Assembly (NCBI RefSeq): GCF_001402915.1
Contig: NZ_CP012945.1
Span: 620,001 to 684,000 of the forward strand
Source: Devosia sp. A16
Lineage (GTDB): Bacteria; Pseudomonadota; Alphaproteobacteria; Rhizobiales; Devosiaceae
Length of the DNA stretch: 64,000 nt
Direction: 5' to 3'
Every line of letters starts with the position of its first letter. Within the stretch, counting starts at the first letter, position 1. This document shows, piece by piece, positions 34,682 to 44,190 of this stretch. A model generated the notes under the pieces. That model made no database searches. It saw only the letters and a list, made by a program, of their open reading frames with translations, and was not told the DNA's origin. Position numbers and translations under genes: made by a program.

Positions 34682-35586
34682 CGCCGCACCCGCGTCAGCC
34701 ACTGGATCGGCAGCACGCAGACCAGCACCAGCACCATGAGGAAAATGGCGAGCGCCGAGGCGAGCCCGACTTGCCGGTGCGCGAAGGCCAGCCGGTAGAT
34801 CTCGAGCCCCGGTACCGTGGTCTGGATGCCCGGCCCGCCGCCGGTGGCGATATAGACGATGTCGAAGCTGGCGAGCGCTGCGATCACCGTGACGGTGACG
34901 CAAACGCCGAGCTCCTGCCGCAGCCCCGGCAGCGTGATGTAGATGAACTCGTCCCAGGCGCCGGCGCCGTCGAGCCGCGCCGCCTCATAGAGGCTGGGGT
35001 CGATCTTGGTGATGCCGGTGACCAGCAGCATGGTGCAGAGCCCCAAGAGCACCCAGGCGCCGATGATCCCCACTGCCGGCAGCGCGAAGGTGAAATCCCC
35101 CAGCCAGCCGCGCGCCAGCGCCTCGAGCCCGAGGCCGCGCAGCGCCTGGTTGACGAGCCCGGTATTGGCGAACATCCAGCTCCAGGCAATGCCGGCCGCG
35201 ACCAGCGGGATCACCTGCGGCAGGAACAGGATGGTGCGCGTCGCGGTGCCGAACGGCCCGCCCAGGTGCTCGCGGATCGCCGCCGCCACCGCCAGCCCCA
35301 GCACCACCGGGATCAGCGTGAACCACAGGGCGAGCAGGAACGCATTGCCGATCACCTGCAGCAGGTCGGCATCGGTCAGGACGATCAGGTAGTTGTTGAG
35401 CCCGACGAACCGCATCTTGCCGATGCCGTCCCAGCGCTGCAGCGAATAGAACACCGACATGCCCAGCGGCACGAGGACGAAGGCCGCGTACATGACGAAA
35501 GCCGGCGCCGCGAACAGCAGCGCCGCGATGCTGGCGCGCCGGCCGATGCCGCCGTGCGAACGGGCCGGGGCAGTTGCCCCGGCCAT
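34678..35586 (-). CDS. sugar-type ABC transporter permease (MalF family)
   Basis: The protein has about 302 residues from the ATG at 35586, preceded by AGGA at eight bases. A TTG at 35607, three bases after the binding-protein stop, is an alternative start without a ribosome site. Six membrane segments and the EAA loop DPSLYEAARLDGAGAWDEF are visible. It pairs with the MalG-type permease. Confidence 0.88.
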   Translation of the reverse strand: MAGATAPARSHGGIGRRASIAALLFAAPAFVMYAAFVLVPLGMSVFYSLQRWDGIGKMRFVGLNNYLIVLTDADLLQVIGNAFLLALWFTLIPVVLGLAVAAAIREHLGGPFGTATRTILFLPQVIPLVAAGIAWSWMFANTGLVNQALRGLGLEALARGWLGDFTFALPAVGIIGAWVLLGLCTMLLVTGITKIDPSLYEAARLDGAGAWDEFIYITLPGLRQELGVCVTVTVIAALASFDIVYIATGGGPGIQTTVPGLEIYRLAFAHRQVGLASALAIFLMVLVLVCVLPIQWLTRVRR

Positions 35587-35609
35587 CTGGTTGGTCCTGG
35601 TGGTCAAGA

Positions 35610-36908
35610 TCAGCGCGACAGTTCTTTTTCGTATTCGGCCTGCACCGCCTCGATCAGCCCCTTGCCGGTTTGCACGCCGCCGACCAGCTTCTGCAGTTCG
35701 GGCGTCCAGCCCGCCGCGAAGATCGCACCGGTGGCGTTGGCGATGAAGTCCATCGCGCCGTTATCGGTGGCCACCACATTGCCGGCGGCGAGCGTCTGCT
35801 CGGTCACCGAGCCGGGCGTCACGGCCGGAATGGGCAGGTCGGCCGGGCCGCCGGGATTGGAGCCGCCGACTTCGACGTTGATCTTGCGGGCGGTCTCGTT
35901 GGTCGCCACCCAGTTGAGGAAGAACGCCGCGCAATCCTTATGCGCCGCCTTGGCGCCGATGCCGAAGGTGAGCGGCGCCGACATGGCGGCATGCCGGCCA
36001 CCCGCCTCGACCGGCGGCATCAGGAAGAAGCCGAACTTGCCGGCAAAGTTCTTGTCGAGGTTGCCCGACTCCCAGTCGCCGTTGAACATGAAGAGCCCTT
36101 CCCCGCCGGTGAACCGGCTCATCATCTGGAAGTACTCGATGGCATTGGTGTCGGCGGCGAAATAGCCCGACTTCACCCAGTTCTCGAGATGCTCGGCCGC
36201 CTTGAGGTTGGCCTCGGTATTGATGGTGGCGCCGTCCTTCTGGAAGATCCAGTCATTGATCGGCTCGGGCGGGCCGTACGAGCCCATCAGGTCCTGCAGC
36301 GGGAAGGCGAGTCCGCCGGTGCCCTTGTTGAACTGCATGATGGGGACGATCCCGGCATCCTTGGCCTTCTGCATCAGCGCATCGAGCTCGGCCAGCGTCT
36401 TGGGCGGCTCGGTCATGCCGATCTTGGCCGCCAGCTCCTTGTTGTAGAACACCCCGGTCATCGAATAGTTGAGGCCCATGGCCCAGAGCGAGCCGGCGCC
36501 GCGCGGCCGCCCGCCCTCTTCGACGCGCAGCTGGATCAGCTGGCTGGGCGGGAACTTGTCCCAGCCGAATTCGGTGAAGTAGCCGTCGAGATTGGCCAGC
36601 AGCTCGTTGGCGACGAGATCGCTCATCGAGGGCAGACGGATGAGGTCGGGCGCGTTGTCCTCGCTGAGGATGCGCGGCGAATTCTCCATCATGTTGGCGA
36701 ACTGATCTTCCTTGATGTCGAAGGTCACGTTCGGGAACTGCTTGGTAAACTCCTCGGCCAGCTTGCTCGGCAGCGGGAAGCCGGTTTCGAAATAGGCGTT
36801 CATCACCACCGGGTCGGCGCCGCAGCTCGGCGCGGCGGCGGCGGTGCCGGTGAGCGCGGCGGCGGTCAGCGCCGCGAGGCCGGCAGCGGTTACGGATTTC
36901 AGCGTCAT
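35610..36908 (-). CDS. extracellular solute-binding protein, family 1
   Basis: This 432-residue protein has a Sec signal ending at GTAAAAP and family-1 features (PDLIRLPSMSDLVANELLANLDGY, GVFYNKELAAKIG). Two ATGs lie six bases apart; the one at 36908 has GGAGGAGG at proper spacing, while that at 36914 is too close. It is the first gene of the sugar importer operon. The operator TGCTAAATGGATTTAGCA lies about 50 bases upstream. Confidence 0.9.
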   Translation of the reverse strand: MTLKSVTAAGLAALTAAALTGTAAAAPSCGADPVVMNAYFETGFPLPSKLAEEFTKQFPNVTFDIKEDQFANMMENSPRILSEDNAPDLIRLPSMSDLVANELLANLDGYFTEFGWDKFPPSQLIQLRVEEGGRPRGAGSLWAMGLNYSMTGVFYNKELAAKIGMTEPPKTLAELDALMQKAKDAGIVPIMQFNKGTGGLAFPLQDLMGSYGPPEPINDWIFQKDGATINTEANLKAAEHLENWVKSGYFAADTNAIEYFQMMSRFTGGEGLFMFNGDWESGNLDKNFAGKFGFFLMPPVEAGGRHAAMSAPLTFGIGAKAAHKDCAAFFLNWVATNETARKINVEVGGSNPGGPADLPIPAVTPGSVTEQTLAAGNVVATDNGAMDFIANATGAIFAAGWTPELQKLVGGVQTGKGLIEAVQAEYEKELSR

Positions 36909-36957
36909 GGTCATTCCTCCTCCAAGGTGCGTCCCAGCCTCGGCTGGCGTTCTATTT

Positions 36958-36975
36958 TGCTAAATGGATTTAGCA
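36958..36975. promoter_or_regulatory. LacI-type operator TGCTAAATGGATTTAGCA (copy 1)
   Basis: An 8-bp inverted repeat around GG lies between the serine-hydrolase stop and the binding-protein start. The identical 18 bases recur at 39149-39166, upstream of the glycosidase and beside the LacI gene at 39240. Confidence 0.75.
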
Positions 36976-36993
36976 TGAGGTTCACGGCTTTCG

Positions 36994-38163
36994 TCAAGAG
37001 GCTCCGAGCAGCTGCCGCAGCGCCTCGACCAGCGCCGTGCCGCGGTTGTCGCCCGGCCCGCGCATCCAGTTGGTGACAAAGGCGAATCCGACCCGGTGCC
37101 GCGGGTCGGCAAAGGCCACCTGGCCGCCGGCCCCGTCATGCCCGAAGCTTTCGACAGTGAGGAACCGCCGCGCTTCGGAATCGAGCTGGAAGCCCATGCC
37201 CCAGCGCGGATAGGGCGGCTCGGCCGCAAATACCGGGGGGCCTTCGGTGACCGTGGCGGTCGCCCGCCGCAGCACCTCGGCGGACGCGAGGCGCACCCCG
37301 CGCGTCTCGGTCACCGCGGCCGACCAGATGGTCGCCAGCGCTTCGGCGGTGGCGATGCCGCCGGCGCCGGGTATCTCGGCCTGCTGCACCCGCCGGTCGT
37401 TGAAACCGCCATCGCTGGTGACCAGCGCCGCCGGCAACGCCCGGCCCAGCGTCATGGCGCGATAGGGCCAGTTGACCTCGCCCGCCACGGCCTTCGTCGC
37501 ATCCAGCTCCCATAGCTCCGCCAGTTCGGATGCCACCTGCAGATGCGCGATGTTGCCGCGCGAGCGCGGCAGGCCGATCCAGGCGTCGACGCCGAGCGGC
37601 GCAATGGCGTCGCGGAAATAGGCGCCGGGCGATCGCCCGGTCACCCGCCGCACCAGTTCGCCCGCCAGCCAGCCATGGGTCAACGCGTGATAGGCATAGC
37701 CCTCGCCCGGCGGCCAGAGCGGCGCCTGCGCTGCGAGCTTCGACGTGGCAGCCTCCCAATCGAGGATGTCGGCGAGTTCGAAATCGTCGCGCGGCGCCGA
37801 CAGCCCGGCGCGATGGCTCAGCGCCTCGGCCACCGTCACTGCGCCCTTGCCGGCGGCGGCAAATTCCGGCCAGTAGCGCGCCACCGGCGCGGCGTAGTCG
37901 AGCCGGCCCTCGCCGACGAGCCGCGCCACCATCAGCGACATGAGCCCCTTGGTGCACGAGAAGATCACCGAAGCGGTGTCCGCGTCCCATCGCCGCCCGT
38001 CGCGCTCGTCGGCAATGCCGCCATGCAGCTGCACCACCACTTCGCCGTCGACCAGGATGGCGAGTGCCGCGCCCATGCCCGGCGCATCTGCGAACGCCGC
38101 CTCGAACACCTCGCCGATGGGCTCGAAGCCGGCGGCCACCACCCCCTCGATCTGCACGCTCAT
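36994..38163 (-). CDS. serine hydrolase, class C beta-lactamase family
   Basis: This 389-residue cytoplasmic protein (no signal peptide) has the SxxK nucleophile motif S69-C-T-K72, a tyrosine region GYAYHALTHGWLAGELVRRVTG, and HDGAGG near the C-terminus replacing KTG. That set fits family VIII carboxylesterases and related hydrolases, not drug-resistance enzymes. The start overlaps the glycosidase stop as ATGA. It probably removes acyl or ester groups from the sugar that the glycosidase handles (inference). Confidence 0.85.
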   Translation of the reverse strand: MSVQIEGVVAAGFEPIGEVFEAAFADAPGMGAALAILVDGEVVVQLHGGIADERDGRRWDADTASVIFSCTKGLMSLMVARLVGEGRLDYAAPVARYWPEFAAAGKGAVTVAEALSHRAGLSAPRDDFELADILDWEAATSKLAAQAPLWPPGEGYAYHALTHGWLAGELVRRVTGRSPGAYFRDAIAPLGVDAWIGLPRSRGNIAHLQVASELAELWELDATKAVAGEVNWPYRAMTLGRALPAALVTSDGGFNDRRVQQAEIPGAGGIATAEALATIWSAAVTETRGVRLASAEVLRRATATVTEGPPVFAAEPPYPRWGMGFQLDSEARRFLTVESFGHDGAGGQVAFADPRHRVGFAFVTNWMRGPGDNRGTALVEALRQLLGAS

Positions 38164-39128
38164 GACTGCACCTCCATTTCGAGCCTGGGCATTCCGTCGG
38201 CGTGCCGGCCCAGTTTCACCGGCAGCGGATCGGAGATCGAGCCGGCAAAGACGCCGCCCGACTGCACATTGTTGAAGGCGAGCAGCACGGCCCGCCCTGA
38301 GCGGTCGGTGGCGATCCGCCCGGCATAGAGCGTCTGGGGCACCAGGAGACTCGCTCGCTCGATCGGATAGGGGCCGAGTGCGTGCGGGATCGCCACCGAC
38401 CACACGCCGCCCTGCTGCCCGGCCAGCCGGCCCGACAGCCTGGGGCTGTCGCAACAGAAGATCAGGTGCAGCGTGCCTTCGACTTCGACGATCTGCGGCA
38501 CCTCCAGATGGGCAAAGCCGGCATCGATGGCGCTGAGCGGCGGCTGCGCCTGCCAGCTCTGCATGTCCTCGGAGACGGCGTGCCCGATCACCCCGCGCGT
38601 CATGTCTTCGCCGTGGTTGGCCCGCGCCGTGATCAGCATGTGCCACTGCCCCGCCGCGTCGGCGAACACCCAGGGGTCGCGCCAGGCCTCTTCGGGCCAG
38701 CTCGAGCTGCCGAGCGTTTCGTAATGCGTGCTGTCGGCAGTGCTGATCGGGCCAGGCAGTTTGCGCCAGTTGTAGAGATCGTCCGAGACCGCGAGGCCGA
38801 TCGTCTCGATATTGGCGTTGCTGTCGGGCGAGAGGAAACGCGAGCCGGTATAGTAGAGCCGCCACAGCCCGTCGGGTCCCTTCACCACGCTGCCGGTCCA
38901 GGTGGCGGTAGCGTCGAAGCTGCCGGCGGGGCCGGTATCGAAGATTCGGCCGTGGTCCTGCCAGTTCACCAGGTCGGTCGAGGTGGCGTGGCCGATACGG
39001 GCATTGCGATGCCGCAAATCGGGATTGCCCAGCGCATGCGGCGCGTGCAGGTAGAACAGGTGGTAGGTCGCGCCGTCATCGGCCAGCCAGAAATCCCAGA
39101 CCCAGTGGTCGGGCAGTGAAAAAGCCAT
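38160..39128 (-). CDS. GH32/GH68-like five-bladed propeller glycosidase
   Basis: This 322-residue cytoplasmic protein has clan GH-J features: an early Asp (D12 in WVWDFWLA), TATWTGS around residues 74-80, W-R-D-P at 149-152 (likely transition-state D151) and LEVPQIVE later as the acid/base region. Such enzymes cleave beta-fructosides such as sucrose, levan or inulin pieces, though a related arabinan- or mannoside-specific family is possible. It is the first gene of an operon with the serine hydrolase, under the operator at 39149. Confidence 0.75.
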   Translation of the reverse strand: MAFSLPDHWVWDFWLADDGATYHLFYLHAPHALGNPDLRHRNARIGHATSTDLVNWQDHGRIFDTGPAGSFDATATWTGSVVKGPDGLWRLYYTGSRFLSPDSNANIETIGLAVSDDLYNWRKLPGPISTADSTHYETLGSSSWPEEAWRDPWVFADAAGQWHMLITARANHGEDMTRGVIGHAVSEDMQSWQAQPPLSAIDAGFAHLEVPQIVEVEGTLHLIFCCDSPRLSGRLAGQQGGVWSVAIPHALGPYPIERASLLVPQTLYAGRIATDRSGRAVLLAFNNVQSGGVFAGSISDPLPVKLGRHADGMPRLEMEVQS

Positions 39129-39148
39129 CGCTTTCAACCCCTCGCATT

Positions 39149-39166
39149 TGCTAAATGGATTTAGCA
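39149..39166. promoter_or_regulatory. LacI-type operator TGCTAAATGGATTTAGCA (copy 2)
   Basis: This is identical to 36958-36975 and in the same orientation. It lies 21 bases before the glycosidase start and 74 bases before the divergent LacI start, placed to repress the glycosidase and perhaps the regulator itself. Confidence 0.75.
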
Positions 39167-39239
39167 GGCAGTGCGAACGACGCCAAGTTGTCAAATCGCG
39201 TCTGCCCCTTCTATGAAGAGCACCGAGGCAACTGGAGCG

Positions 39240-40259
39240 ATGGCAGGAGTGACCAAGAAGCGCGTAACGCTCGCGGATGTGGCGAGGCTCGCCGGCCTCT
39301 CCTCCGCCGCCGCTTCGATGATCCTGACCGGCCGCCCCGATACCCGGCTCTCGGCCGAGGCGCACCGGCGCGTGCACGAGGCGGCGGCGCAGTTGGGCTA
39401 TCGCCCCAACCTCGCGGCGCAGGCGCTGCGGACCGACAAGACCCGCACCATCGCCTTCATCTCCGATTACGTCGCCACCACGCGCTACGCCAACGGGCTG
39501 ATCCGCGGCGCCCTCGCCGCGGCGCAGGAAGCCGGCCAGGTGCTGATGCTGCTCGAAACCGGCGGCGAGCCCGACCGCGAGGTGCAGGCCATCGAGGCAG
39601 CGCTCGACCGGCAGGTGGACGGCATCATCTTCGCCGCCATGCGAGCCCGCGAGATCTTCGTGCCGACCCTCCCCGCAGCCACCCGTGTGGTGATGCTCAA
39701 CGGCACCAGCAGCCGCTTTCCGCTTTCGGTGCTGCCCGACGAGCTGACCGGCGGTCGTAGCGCCGTGGAGCTGCTGGTGGCAGCCGGCCATCGCGACGGC
39801 ATCGCGCTCATCGGCCACAACCGGATCGCCGAACAGGGCCTGTTCCGTTCCGACACGGTGGCGCGACGCATCGCCGGAATCCATGCCGCGATGGAGGAGC
39901 ACAAGCTCGGTTTCGCCACCGAGGAGAGCTGCTGGGAGTGGGAGCCGCAGCATGGCTTCGAGCTGACCCGCAAGGTCCTGACGCAGCGGCCGGACATCAC
40001 GGCCCTCCTCTGTCTCAACGACCGGCTCGCCTTCGGTGCCTACCAGGCACTGGCCGAGGCGGGACGCTCTGTGCCGGACGATATTTCCGTGGTCGCCTTC
40101 GACAATGACGAGATCGCCGGCTACCTGCGCCCCGGGCTCACCACCATCGCGCTGCCGCACGAAGAGATGGGCCGCGCCGCGGTCCGCCTGCTGCTCTCGG
40201 CCGAAACCAGCGGCGAGCACCTCGTCGCCATGCCCGTGGTGGTGCGCGCCTCGATCTGA
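39240..40259 (+). CDS. LacI family transcriptional regulator
   Basis: The protein has about 339 residues. The helix-turn-helix is VTLADVARLAGLSSAAASMILTGR, unusual in having S-A-A-A-S where most relatives have a T-V-S recognition start. Then come the hinge region LGYRPNLAAQALRTDKT and a ligand-binding domain ending QRPDITALLCLNDRLAFGAYQAL. The ATG at 39240 matches the usual family start; GTG at 39249 and ATG at 39213 are alternatives. Divergent to the glycosidase operon, it is the likely reader of both 18-bp operators. Confidence 0.9.
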   Translation: MAGVTKKRVTLADVARLAGLSSAAASMILTGRPDTRLSAEAHRRVHEAAAQLGYRPNLAAQALRTDKTRTIAFISDYVATTRYANGLIRGALAAAQEAGQVLMLLETGGEPDREVQAIEAALDRQVDGIIFAAMRAREIFVPTLPAATRVVMLNGTSSRFPLSVLPDELTGGRSAVELLVAAGHRDGIALIGHNRIAEQGLFRSDTVARRIAGIHAAMEEHKLGFATEESCWEWEPQHGFELTRKVLTQRPDITALLCLNDRLAFGAYQALAEAGRSVPDDISVVAFDNDEIAGYLRPGLTTIALPHEEMGRAAVRLLLSAETSGEHLVAMPVVVRASI

Positions 40260-40291
40260 CCGGCCACCGGCAGGGCGCCGCGGCGTCGGTC

Positions 40292-41203
40292 CTAGACCCG
40301 CACCTTCCGCCCGTCGGCCCGCTCTTCGAGCCGGCTGTCATCCGCCTGCGACAACCGCTCGTTGCTGAGCTGCAGCAGGTCGTTGGCCGGTGTGAGGTTG
40401 CCGGCGCCGGCATCGTCGGCCGACAGCACCGAGGCTTTGAGCAGTTGAGAATAGGGATGCTCGGGCTTGTCGAGCACGGCACGGGCCGGCCCCATTTCCA
40501 CCACCCTGCCCTTCTGCATGATGATCAGCCGATCCGAGATATAGTAGGCCGTGGCGAGGTCGTGGGTGATGTAGATCACCGAGACGCCCAGATCGTCGCG
40601 CAGCGATTTCAGCAGGTTGACGATCGCCATGCGCAGCGACGCATCGACCATCGACACCGGCTCGTCGGCGATCAGCAGCGGCGGGTTGGGGATCAGCGCC
40701 CGGGCGATGGCGACGCGCTGCAGCTGTCCGCCCGACAACTCGTGCGGGAAGCGGCCGCCGATTTCGGCGAGGCTGAGGCCCACCTTCTGCAGGGCGCCAT
40801 CCATGGCCGCATCGACCGCCGCCTTGTCGCGGGTGCCGAGGAACCGTCGCGCCGTCGATTGGAGATAGCGATCGACCCGCTTGAGCGGATTGAACGCCTC
40901 GAACGGGTTCTGGAAAACCGGCTGCACATTGGCCATGAACTTCAGCCGGTCGGCCCGCCTGCCATGCTGCACCGGCTGGCCGCGGAACAGGATGCTGCCG
41001 GTGGTCGGCCGCTCCAGCCCCAGGATCATGCGGGCCAAGGTCGTCTTGCCCGAACCGCTCTCCCCGATGATGGTGAAGATCTCCGGCTTGTCGGCGGCGA
41101 TGGCGAAACTGACCTGGTCGACGGCGCGCACCTCCTGGCGGCCGAGGATGCCGCCCATCTGGAAACGCTTGCCGACATCGGCGACTTCAAGCAGCGCGCT
41201 CAT
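40292..41203 (-). CDS. oligopeptide/oligosaccharide-type ABC transporter ATPase (OppF-like)
   Basis: This 303-residue ATPase has Walker A GESGSGKTT, Q-loop VFQNPFEAFNPLKRV, signature LSGGQLQRVAIARAL and Walker B LLIADEPVSMVD. The start overlaps the OppD-like stop as ATGA. It is the last gene of the importer operon and converges on the LacI gene across 32 bases. Confidence 0.9.
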   Translation of the reverse strand: MSALLEVADVGKRFQMGGILGRQEVRAVDQVSFAIAADKPEIFTIIGESGSGKTTLARMILGLERPTTGSILFRGQPVQHGRRADRLKFMANVQPVFQNPFEAFNPLKRVDRYLQSTARRFLGTRDKAAVDAAMDGALQKVGLSLAEIGGRFPHELSGGQLQRVAIARALIPNPPLLIADEPVSMVDASLRMAIVNLLKSLRDDLGVSVIYITHDLATAYYISDRLIIMQKGRVVEMGPARAVLDKPEHPYSQLLKASVLSADDAGAGNLTPANDLLQLSNERLSQADDSRLEERADGRKVRV

Positions 41204-42231
41204 GCGGCAACTCCCACGCGAGTGTGCCCGCCGGGCACCAGCGGCTCGACGTCGGCGGCGCGCCAGCAGGCGCTGCGGTGGTCGGGTCCGACCGTCAGCA
41301 GCGGCGGCGCCTCGGTCTTGCACTTGTCGATGGCGAGCGGGCAGCGCGGATGGAACCGGCAGCCGGCCGGCGGCGCCGCAAGACTGGGCGGCCGCCCCTC
41401 GAGCGCCGGGCGCTGCGTCGTGTCGCCGATGCGCGGCAGGCTGGCGACCAGGTGCGCCGAATAGGGATGCTTGGGCGCGGTAAACAGGGTGCGCGTCGGC
41501 GCCTCCTCGACCAGCCGCCCGGCATAGATGATGCCGATGCGGTCGGCGATATTGGCATGCACGCTCATGTCATGCGTGACGAAGACGATCGAGGAGCCCA
41601 TCTCGGTCTGGAGGTTCTTGATCAGCGACAGCACGTCCTTCTGCACCACCACGTCGAGCGCCGTCGTCGGTTCGTCCGCGATGATGAAATCGGGCTTGCA
41701 CACCGTCGCGAGCCCGATGGTGACGCGCTGGCGCATGCCGCCCGACAATTCGTGCGGATAGGCGTTGAGCACCGAGGGCGGCAGTTTCAGGTGCCCCAGA
41801 TGCTCGATCACCCGCTGGCGGAAGGCGCTGCCGCTGAGCCCCAGCGGCCGGGCGGCGAAATCCTCGAAGATGCGGCCGATGCGGCGCACCGGGTTCAGCG
41901 TGCTCATCGAACCCTGCATGATGTAGCTGAGGTGCCGCCAGCGGATGGCGTCGATCTCGGCCGGGGTTGCGATGGTGACGTCGGTCTTGGCACCGCCGAA
42001 ATCATAGGTGGCGCTGCCCGCGATCACCCGCAGCGGCGGCCGGATGGCGGCGGCCAGCACCTTGATGAAGCTGGTCTTGCCCGAGGAACTCTCGCCGGCA
42101 ATGCCGTAAACCTCGCGCCGCTTGACGTTCATGCTGATGCCGTCGACGGCGCGTACCTCGCGGTTCACCCCGAAATAGCTCATCTGGTAGTAGGCCTTGA
42201 GCGCCTCGACCTCGAGAATGTTGTCGGCCAT
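41200..42231 (-). CDS. oligopeptide/oligosaccharide-type ABC transporter ATPase (OppD-like)
   Basis: This 343-residue ATPase has a slightly unusual Walker [10 protein letters not shown], which still fits GxxxxGK[ST]. The Q-loop is [15 protein letters not shown] where most relatives have VFQ, the signature [14 protein letters not shown] and Walker [13 protein letters not shown]. The C-terminal cysteine segment is [14 protein letters not shown]. These variants are typical of the sugar-importing Opp branch. Its stop overlaps the OppF-like start. Confidence 0.88.
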   Translation of the reverse strand: MADNILEVEALKAYYQMSYFGVNREVRAVDGISMNVKRREVYGIAGESSSGKTSFIKVLAAAIRPPLRVIAGSATYDFGGAKTDVTIATPAEIDAIRWRHLSYIMQGSMSTLNPVRRIGRIFEDFAARPLGLSGSAFRQRVIEHLGHLKLPPSVLNAYPHELSGGMRQRVTIGLATVCKPDFIIADEPTTALDVVVQKDVLSLIKNLQTEMGSSIVFVTHDMSVHANIADRIGIIYAGRLVEEAPTRTLFTAPKHPYSAHLVASLPRIGDTTQRPALEGRPPSLAAPPAGCRFHPRCPLAIDKCKTEAPPLLTVGPDHRSACWRAADVEPLVPGGHTRVGVAA

Positions 42232-42234
42232 GCA

Positions 42235-43092
42235 CTAGGCTCCCATGCGGCGCAGCCGGCTGCGCGGATCGATATATTCGTTCATCGAGACGGCCAGCAG
42301 GAACAGGCCGAGGAAGGTGATGACGATCAGGATCACCGGGATCACCACCCACCACCAGACGCCCACCACCATCGCCGAGTGCGAATTGGCCCAGTAGAGC
42401 ACGGTGCCGATAGTGGGGTTATTGATGTTGGTGAAGCCCAGCACGGCGAGGGTCACCTCCATGCCGATCGACCACAGCATGTTGTTCATGAAGGTCGAGA
42501 ACACGATCGGCATGACGTAAGGCAGGTGCTCCTCGAGCAGCACCTTGCGGGTGCTCATGCCGGCGAACACCGCATGGCGGGTGAACTCGCGGTGCTTCAG
42601 CCCGAGCGCCACGGAGCGGATCAGCCGCGCATCGAACGGCCAGCCGAAGCAGGCCATGATCAGCGCCATGGTGAAGCTGTCCATGTGGTTGCGCAGCACG
42701 AAATAGAACAGCACCAGGATCGGGAAGATCGGCACCGCGACGAAGATGTCGTTGATGAACATCAGCACCCGGTCGACCCAGCCGCCGAGGTAGCCGGCCG
42801 CCAGCCCCACCGCGATCGAGATGATGCGGCTCAGGACCGCCACGGTGATGCCGAACAGCAGGCTGTTCCTGAACGCCGCCGAAAGCTGCCAGAACAGGTC
42901 CTGGCCGCGCGAATTGGTGCCGAACCAGTATTGCGCCGAGGGCGGCTGGTCGGGAATGGCGAGGTAGATCTGGCTGGGATCGACCGGCGAAAAGAAGCTC
43001 AGGGCCGCAAAGATCGCCACGATGCCGACGAGGATCAGCCCGATGGTGAACTCGATGTTGTAGCGGATAAGGTCGCGGAATACGGCAAACAT
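42235..43092 (-). CDS. Opp-type ABC transporter permease (DppC/OppC-like)
   Basis: This 285-residue permease has an N-terminal anchor, PPSAQYWFGTNSRGQDLFWQL, and the EAA-like loop HAVFAGMSTRKVLLEEHLPYVMPI. It lies six bases downstream of the partner permease and three bases before the OppD-like start. It forms the import channel with 43099-44103. Confidence 0.9.
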   Translation of the reverse strand: MFAVFRDLIRYNIEFTIGLILVGIVAIFAALSFFSPVDPSQIYLAIPDQPPSAQYWFGTNSRGQDLFWQLSAAFRNSLLFGITVAVLSRIISIAVGLAAGYLGGWVDRVLMFINDIFVAVPIFPILVLFYFVLRNHMDSFTMALIMACFGWPFDARLIRSVALGLKHREFTRHAVFAGMSTRKVLLEEHLPYVMPIVFSTFMNNMLWSIGMEVTLAVLGFTNINNPTIGTVLYWANSHSAMVVGVWWWVVIPVILIVITFLGLFLLAVSMNEYIDPRSRLRRMGA

Positions 43093-43098
43093 CTGGCT

Positions 43099-44103
43099 TC
43101 ACTCCGCCCGGACGCGCGGATCGAGCAGCGGGTGCAGCAGATCCACGATGAAGATGGCCAGCGCCACCGCGGCGATGGAAATGGTGCAGACGGCGAGCAC
43201 GGTCGAATAGTCGCCGGCGTTCACCGCGTCGACGAGGAGCGACCCCATCCCCGGGTAGTTGAACACCTGCTCGGTGATGACGGTGCCCGAGAACACTCCG
43301 CCGATCACCATGGCGAGCGCCGTCACCTGCGGCACCAGCGCATTGCGGATCACGTAACCGCCCACGATCGTATCGCGCCTGACGCCGGCGAGCTCGGCAT
43401 AGGTGACGTAGTCTTCGGTGACGATGTTGGAGACGAGCGCACGCATGCCGATGAACCAGCCGCCCAGCCCCACCAGCACCAGCGACAGGGCCGGCAGCAG
43501 CGAATGCTGCAGCACCGACAGGATGAACGACCAGGTCCAGCCCGGCCGCACGTCCATGGCGAAGCCGCCCGAGATCGGCAGCACCGGCCACAGGAAGCCG
43601 AAGACGATGAGGATGATGAAGGCGACGATGTAGTAGGGGATCGGCTGCAACCCCATCGAGACGATGCCGAAGGCCTTGAGCCAGCGGCTGTTCTGGAAAT
43701 AGCCGGCGAGCCCGCCCAGCAGGTTCCCCACCACGAACGTGATGGCGGTCGAGGTGAGCAGCAGCCCCAGCGTCCAGGGCAGCGCGCGCAGCACCAGTTC
43801 CATCGCCGGGGTCGGGAAGGCCATCAGCGAGGCGCCCAGGTCGCCGCGCAGCAGCCGGCTCCAGAAATTGAAATACTGCGTCAGCACCGGCTGGTTGGTG
43901 CCGAACATCTCGGTCAGCGCAGCGCGGGTCGCGGCAATCGCCTCAGGCGACAGGTTCGAGCGGGCGGAGAGGCGGCCGAGCACCTGTTCGACCGGATCGA
44001 TCGGCGACAGGTAGGTGACGACGAACATCGCCGACACCCCGAAGAATATCACCGCCAACAACTGCACGAACCGCTTGGCGGCGAACCACAGATAGCCTTG
44101 CAT
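43099..44103 (-). CDS. Opp-type ABC transporter permease (DppB/OppB-like)
   Basis: This 334-residue permease has the DppB-type opening (FAAKRFVQLLAVIFFGVSAMF, TYLSPIDPVEQVL) and the loop TYAELAGVRRDTIVGGYVIRNALVPQ. AGGAGAGTTT before the ATG at 44103 fixes the start. It is separated from the binding-protein gene by about 295 bases that hold a tandem repeat and a hairpin. Confidence 0.9.
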   Translation of the reverse strand: MQGYLWFAAKRFVQLLAVIFFGVSAMFVVTYLSPIDPVEQVLGRLSARSNLSPEAIAATRAALTEMFGTNQPVLTQYFNFWSRLLRGDLGASLMAFPTPAMELVLRALPWTLGLLLTSTAITFVVGNLLGGLAGYFQNSRWLKAFGIVSMGLQPIPYYIVAFIILIVFGFLWPVLPISGGFAMDVRPGWTWSFILSVLQHSLLPALSLVLVGLGGWFIGMRALVSNIVTEDYVTYAELAGVRRDTIVGGYVIRNALVPQVTALAMVIGGVFSGTVITEQVFNYPGMGSLLVDAVNAGDYSTVLAVCTISIAAVALAIFIVDLLHPLLDPRVRAE

Positions 44104-44190
44104 AAACTCTCCTATGCACCCGAGGCGGCCGGTTAGCCCGCGGCGGCCGCAGGCCGTCCGCACCGGGACGGCTTCTTGGCCGTCCCACAA

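Noticed and set aside
36994-38163. Antibiotic-resistance beta-lactamase
   Set aside because: No signal peptide and the KTG motif is replaced by HDG; context is sugar catabolism, so an esterase-type hydrolase is more likely.
41224-44136. 970-codon open frame antisense to the Opp importer
   Set aside because: It lies wholly opposite four well-supported importer genes, is rich in H, R, D, G and E as expected for a shadow frame in GC-rich DNA, and has no family resemblance.
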